Shown here piece by piece: positions 59,340 to 64,000 of a DNA stretch of 64,000 nt. The stretch is from the NCBI RefSeq assembly GCF_900106995.1, contig NZ_FNOK01000012.1, positions 141,550 to 205,549 of the forward strand, written 5' to 3'. Both the position numbers and the translations under genes were made by a program. The DNA comes from Saccharopolyspora shandongensis. GTDB lineage: Bacteria; Actinomycetota; Actinomycetes; Mycobacteriales; Pseudonocardiaceae. The notes under the pieces were generated by a model that saw only the letters and a list, made by a program, of their open reading frames with translations, did no database searches and was not told the origin of the DNA. Positions within the stretch are counted from its first letter, which is position 1. Every line of letters starts with the position of its first letter.

Positions 59340-59894
59340 TCATCGAATCTCGATCCCCGCCAGCTGTGTCGAATCTCCGAGCTGTTCCAAATAGCTAGCC
59401 TCGCCTCGCTCAGCGGCAAGGACCGTGCCACACGCGACGTCAGGAAGCCAGAGCAACAACTCGTGATCTCTGGGCGCAAAGATCACCGACAGTCTTGAGA
59501 TCAACTTCCGGCGGCGGCAAGCATCCACCATGTTGATGTCATGCCTGTCATTCACGCGCTGCCGGGCTTCGAACATGACGATGTTGACGCCCATGTCCTC
59601 CAGCGAGGGAAGCAGGGCCTCCATGCATTTCCGGCGAGCTCGCTCCGAGCTCATTAGTCGTCCGCGTCCTATGACAATCAGATGTCTCACCGGCAATGTG
59701 CTCAGACATTTGGAGAACCTTCTGCGATGCTCAGGGTTGGACTTGTGCCAGTGCAGTTTGCCGTTACCGGTGTGAAGCTCGCGGAGCGCGCAGCGGATTT
59801 CTTCGGCGTCGTCGAGGTCGACGATGCTGGCCGTGAGGATGTAGACGCCGATGGTCAGGTCGTAGGACTCATCGACGTAGGCGTGGACGAACAA
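59340..59894 (-). CDS. DUF3800 protein in a repeat-flanked cassette
   Basis: A 184-residue protein opening FVHAYVDES, the acidic motif (about 5-10) that starts DUF3800 proteins, which are predicted to have an RNase-H-like nuclease fold. Other acidic residues occur in TASIVDLDDAEEIR and RHDINMVDA. A TTG at 59894 is the first start; the ribosome site is poor. The region looks lower in GC than its neighbours. Direct repeats A and B bracket the gene, and the cassette is wedged between guaB1 and a DUF4288 gene. It may be mobile or defence related; its biochemical activity is unknown. Confidence 0.82.
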   Translation of the reverse strand: MFVHAYVDESYDLTIGVYILTASIVDLDDAEEIRCALRELHTGNGKLHWHKSNPEHRRRFSKCLSTLPVRHLIVIGRGRLMSSERARRKCMEALLPSLEDMGVNIVMFEARQRVNDRHDINMVDACRRRKLISRLSVIFAPRDHELLLWLPDVACGTVLAAERGEASYLEQLGDSTQLAGIEIR

Positions 59895-59982
59895 GTGCCG
59901 TAGTGAAGCGAGAACTGCAGTTCGAGATCAAATCGATACACCCGGTGGTGATCGCGAGATGCGCGCTGCTACATTTCCGTCA

Positions 59983-60058
59983 GCCAGGCTCTGTTGGGGT
60001 TTGGAAGTACGCCGGGTGTGCCCGCCGGAGGCGGGACCCCGGCCGCTGCGTTTCTAGG
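59983..60058 (+). ncRNA. 76-base direct repeat B, candidate small RNA
   Basis: Same opening and closing (GCCAGGCTC to TGCGTTTCTAGG) as repeat A, but the hairpin is CCCGCC-GGA-GGCGGG, so the stem is retained although the loop differs. A -10-like TACATT (59970-59975) lies seven bases before the repeat, exactly as TATACT does for A. Its last bases overlap the stop codon of the DUF4288 gene (60054-60056). RNA status is inferred. Confidence 0.55.
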
Positions 60059-60467
60059 CTTCTTCTTCCGTCAGGGGTTCGAAGGAGCTGTAGGCCTGGT
60101 AATTGCGGAAGAAGCGGCCGTAGAGTTCCGTGCCGTCGTCGAAGGTGGCGTCTTCGAGGAGTTTCACCTCGATGATCTGCTTCAGCTTCCAGGTGATCAG
60201 TTCGTGGTTCTCGTTCTGGTAGCTGGTTTCCTGCTGCTTGCCGTGCTCGACGGCCTTTTCCTTCGCCTCTTCTTCGGATTCCGCCTTGAGCAGCACGAAG
60301 GATTCTTCGTACAGCGGTTCGTGGTCGGCCGCGTCCGAGGTGGCCTCCAGGACCAGGACCGCGACGTAGTAGTCCAGCTCGACCGCGTCCGCCTGGAAGT
60401 CGCGCGGGCTGATGGTGCCCGGTCCGATGTTGATCGAGCCGATCTCGCCGAAGTCGTTGCCGCTCAT
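60054..60467 (-). CDS. DUF4288 domain protein
   Basis: A 137-residue cytosolic acidic protein. The central part (YYVAVLVLEATSDAADHEPL, EESFVLLKAESEEEAKEKAV) matches the DUF4288 layout of a small alpha/beta domain. Function unknown. Its final codons and stop lie inside repeat B, which suggests the DUF3800 cassette inserted at this gene's 3' end. It is followed (upstream on the map) by the DNA ligase gene 12 bp away, reading the same direction, so the two are probably cotranscribed. Confidence 0.8.
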   Translation of the reverse strand: MSGNDFGEIGSINIGPGTISPRDFQADAVELDYYVAVLVLEATSDAADHEPLYEESFVLLKAESEEEAKEKAVEHGKQQETSYQNENHELITWKLKQIIEVKLLEDATFDDGTELYGRFFRNYQAYSSFEPLTEEEA

Positions 60468-60479
60468 GCCGTCAGGATC

Positions 60480-61994
60480 TCACCCGCCCGGCAGCATGGC
60501 GCGAACCGCCTCGATGCTGTCGGCCGACGCCGCGTCCTTGTCGGGCCGGTAGCGAAGCACGCGGGCGAAGCGCAGCGCGACGCCGCCGGGGTAGCGGGTG
60601 CTGGTCTGCACGCCGTCGAGTTCGATCTCCACTACGAGCTCCGGCGCGACGTGGACGGTCCAGTCGTCGCGGTGGGACTCGCGGCGCTGGAACTCCGCGG
60701 TCTGCCAGGCCAGGAGTTCGTCGGTGAGGCCCTTGAACGTCTTGCCGACCATGATCGGCGGGCCGCCGTCGGGATCCCGTGCACCGAGGTGCAGGTTCGA
60801 CAGGAAGCCGTGCCGCCGGCCGTGCCCCCATTCGGCGGCGAGCACGATCAGGTCCAGGGTGTGCTCGGGCTTGACCTTCCGCCACGAGCGGCCGCGCCGC
60901 CCCGCCGCGTACGCCGAGTCCAGCGCCTTGACCATGACGCCTTCGTGCCCGGCGTCCAGCGCCTCGTCGAACAGCGCGGCCGCGCGGTCCGCCGACGGCG
61001 ACAAGGTCGCGCGGATCCGGTGCTGTGGCGCGACCCGTTCCAGCGCGTCGAGGCGCTGGCTCAGCGGCAGGTCGAGCAGGTCTTCGCCGTCGAGGTGCAG
61101 GCAGTCGAAGAAGTACGGGTGCAGCAGGAGATCGCGCGAGTTCTGGGCGCCGAACCGGCCCATCGTTTCCTGGAACGGCCTGGGGCGCCCGGCGTCGTCG
61201 AGCGCGAGCGTCTCGCCGTCCAGCACCACCGCCCGGCAGTTCAGGCCGCGCACCAGCTCGACGAGTTCGGGCACGCTGCCGGTGATCTCGCGCAGCGTCC
61301 GGGTGTAGACGTGCACGTCGTCGCCGTCGCGGTGCACCTGGATGCGCGCACCGTCCAATTTGTACTCGACGCTGACCTCGCCGAGTTCGTCGAGCGCTGC
61401 GTCCAGGGTTTCCGCGGGCGAGGCCAGCATCGGCCGGACGGGCCGACCCATCTCCAGGCGGAACTCGGCGAGCGCCGGTTCGCCGCCGCGCAGCGCGGCC
61501 TCGGCGGTCGCCGGCAGCCGGCCGGAGAGCATGAACGCCCGCCGCACCGCCTCGACCGGCACCCCGGCCGCAGCGGCGATGGCCTCGATCATCACGCCTT
61601 CCAGCGCGCCCTGCCGGAGCTCGCCGCCGAGGAGCCGCACCAGGAACTCCTGCTCGTCGGCGGGCGCCTTGCCGAACAGCCCGGACAGCGTCTCGGCCCG
61701 GCGCTGGCCGGAGCCGGCGCCCTTGATCAGCCGCACCGCGCTGATCGCCGAGTCGACATCGGTGATCGTCAGCGTGGGCTCGGGCGCCGGTTCGACGTCG
61801 AGCGCGGCCAGCGTCGACCAGCCGACGCCGGCCCGTCCGCCGGGCAGCTCACCGGCCAGCAACGCCGCAGCCGGGCAGACCTCCTCGGCGTCGAGCCGCG
61901 CGAGCAGCCCGGCGATCGCAGTGGTCTTGGCCTTGCGAGAACGCGTCGCCGAGACCTCGCGCGAGGTCGTCACCACATCCGCGAGCAGCACCAT
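60480..61994 (-). CDS. ligB: ATP-dependent DNA ligase (LigB-like)
   Basis: A 504-residue ATP-dependent ligase. The adenylated lysine is in VEYKLDGARIQVHRDG (motif I, about 210). Motif III is FFDCLHLDGEDLL, motif IV EGVMVKALDSAY, and motif V SWRKVKPEHTLDLIVLA. The N-terminal DNA-binding domain (about 1-180) is of the archaeal/LigB type (Rv3062-like). The ATG at 61994 gives MVLLADVVTTSREVSATRSR, the usual family start. Actinobacteria use it besides NAD-dependent LigA, probably in repair. Confidence 0.92.
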   Translation of the reverse strand: MVLLADVVTTSREVSATRSRKAKTTAIAGLLARLDAEEVCPAAALLAGELPGGRAGVGWSTLAALDVEPAPEPTLTITDVDSAISAVRLIKGAGSGQRRAETLSGLFGKAPADEQEFLVRLLGGELRQGALEGVMIEAIAAAAGVPVEAVRRAFMLSGRLPATAEAALRGGEPALAEFRLEMGRPVRPMLASPAETLDAALDELGEVSVEYKLDGARIQVHRDGDDVHVYTRTLREITGSVPELVELVRGLNCRAVVLDGETLALDDAGRPRPFQETMGRFGAQNSRDLLLHPYFFDCLHLDGEDLLDLPLSQRLDALERVAPQHRIRATLSPSADRAAALFDEALDAGHEGVMVKALDSAYAAGRRGRSWRKVKPEHTLDLIVLAAEWGHGRRHGFLSNLHLGARDPDGGPPIMVGKTFKGLTDELLAWQTAEFQRRESHRDDWTVHVAPELVVEIELDGVQTSTRYPGGVALRFARVLRYRPDKDAASADSIEAVRAMLPGG

Positions 61995-62104
61995 GAGCCC
62001 ATGGTGCGCACGACCCCCGACAGCGCGCACCCGCGTCGCCGCGGGTGCCGAGCCGCTGTGAGCGGTTCGGGCCATCGGCGCGACCCGGACCGCTCGCGAC
62101 GGGA

Positions 62105-63499
<1,395 letters not shown>

Positions 63500-63650
63500 A
63501 CCGAAAGTGTCCCGCTGGAAGGGCCTCCCGGTCATGGTGGCCCGCCCCACTCGGCGGCCGATCTGTGGCCCGGAGCACCCGAACGTCCTCACTGGACCGA
63601 TGAAGGTGCCGCATCTCGCAGCGCCGGGAAAGCACGAAGGGCACCTTCGA

Positions 63651-64000
63651 TGAACTGGTCCCCGGAGGTTGGACTGAGGAATTCAGTTCCGATCTCCGGG
63701 GAGCGGTTGTATGGCTGGGCGAAGTTCGTTGAGCGTGGAGCAGCGTGCCGCGGCGATAGGGTTGTTCGATGACGGTTGGGCGGATCGTGCGGTCGCGACC
63801 AGGCTTGGTGTGTCTCGCCCGGCGGTGGCCCGGTTGTATGGCCGGTGGCGGGTTCGCGGGGGTGCGGCGCTGGTGAGTAAGCCGTCCAGGCGGGTTTTCA
63901 CCGTCGAGTTCAAGCTCGAGGTGGTGCGGCGTTTCCTTGCTGGTGAGACGAAGACCGATCTCGCTTGTGAGTTCGATCTGTCGTCGCCGAAGCTGATCGA
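63651..64000 (+). mobile_element. Left end of an IS3-family insertion sequence (cut by window)
   Basis: TGAACTGGTCCCCGGAGGTT then GGAC resembles the terminal inverted repeats of IS3-type elements in actinomycetes, and a transposase orfA begins 60 bases later. The right end lies outside the window, so target duplication cannot be judged. Confidence 0.75.
63711..64000 (+). CDS. IS3-family transposase OrfA, C-terminus outside window
   Basis: The first 96 residues are visible. They form two helix-turn-helix units: EQRAAAIGLFDDGWADRAVA with TRLGVSRPAVARLYGRWRVR, then FTVEFKLEVVRRFLAGETKT with DLACEFDLSSPKLI. Both are typical of OrfA of IS3-type elements, which binds the element ends. The DDE catalytic OrfB would follow beyond 64000. 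Confidence 0.85.
   Translation, partial: MAGRSSLSVEQRAAAIGLFDDGWADRAVATRLGVSRPAVARLYGRWRVRGGAALVSKPSRRVFTVEFKLEVVRRFLAGETKTDLACEFDLSSPKLI

Noticed and set aside
63602..63648. Hairpin GAAGGTGCC/GGCACCTTC as the end of the IS3 element
   Set aside because: The IS3-type terminal sequence starts just to its right (63651). The hairpin more likely belongs to the fumC upstream region or is another interspersed palindrome.

Overview
The window is high-GC (about 70%) actinobacterial DNA. A mycothiol S-conjugate amidase (mca) fixes the phylum. The mix of genes (GuaB1, proline-rich membrane proteins, an orphan EccC-like ATPase, SARP regulator, tandem small secreted proteins, class F sortase) suggests the Pseudonocardiales, perhaps a Saccharopolyspora- or Amycolatopsis-like genome. 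That genus-level guess is an inference.

Region 1 (1-8.1 kb) looks accessory. It holds a HEAT-like protein cut by the left edge, a TetR/MFS drug-efflux pair with a palindromic operator between them, a degenerate IS5-type transposase with a perfect 23-bp inverted repeat, an orphan GAF/AAA/Fis regulator of lower GC, and several hypothetical proteins.

Region 2 (8.2-18 kb) is one coherent catabolic operon: ROK repressor, Fbp-type ABC importer, argininosuccinate-lyase-like enzyme, PfkB kinase, amidohydrolase and SIS-type sugar-phosphate deaminase/deglycase. Most of its downstream genes overlap by 4 bases. It reads like a pathway for an aspartate- or amine-conjugated sugar.

Region 3 (18-24.9 kb) is decaying or variable: a cupin relic, a frameshifted erythromycin-esterase-like gene next to a DUF1772 gene, a frameshifted SARP/NB-ARC regulator, and a repeat-rich membrane protein.

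Region 4 (25-64 kb) is mostly core: CDF transporter, a YidC paralogue, a sortase with its surface protein, a Bax-inhibitor-1 protein, then a block closely matching the gene order of Mycobacterium tuberculosis Rv1074c-Rv1098c (thiolase, SGNH hydrolase, cbs, pra, metB, greA, DUF4307, mca, small membrane protein, thioredoxin-domain protein, hemolysin III, Z-prenyl synthase, phoH2, fumC). Inserted in it are ilvA, hppD with an Lrp regulator, an EccC-like ATPase, xylB, a tandem pair of small secreted proteins, guaB1, a DUF3800 cassette and a DNA ligase. An IS3-type element begins at the right edge.

Two observations stand out. First, a DUF3800 gene at 59.3-59.9 kb is bracketed by two 76-base direct repeats. 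Each repeat is preceded at the same 7-nt distance by a -10-like hexamer and holds a GC hairpin whose stem is kept while the loop differs, so each may be a small RNA. Second, a roughly 165-235 bp structured repeat occurs four times (10.4, 25.0, 31.1 and 41.5 kb), and differences between copies preserve base pairing. Smaller regulatory repeats (three 8-bp-spaced TGTAATC boxes, twin TAACACTATnGTGTGA operators, TTTCGCGCGAAA palindromes) are also reported.
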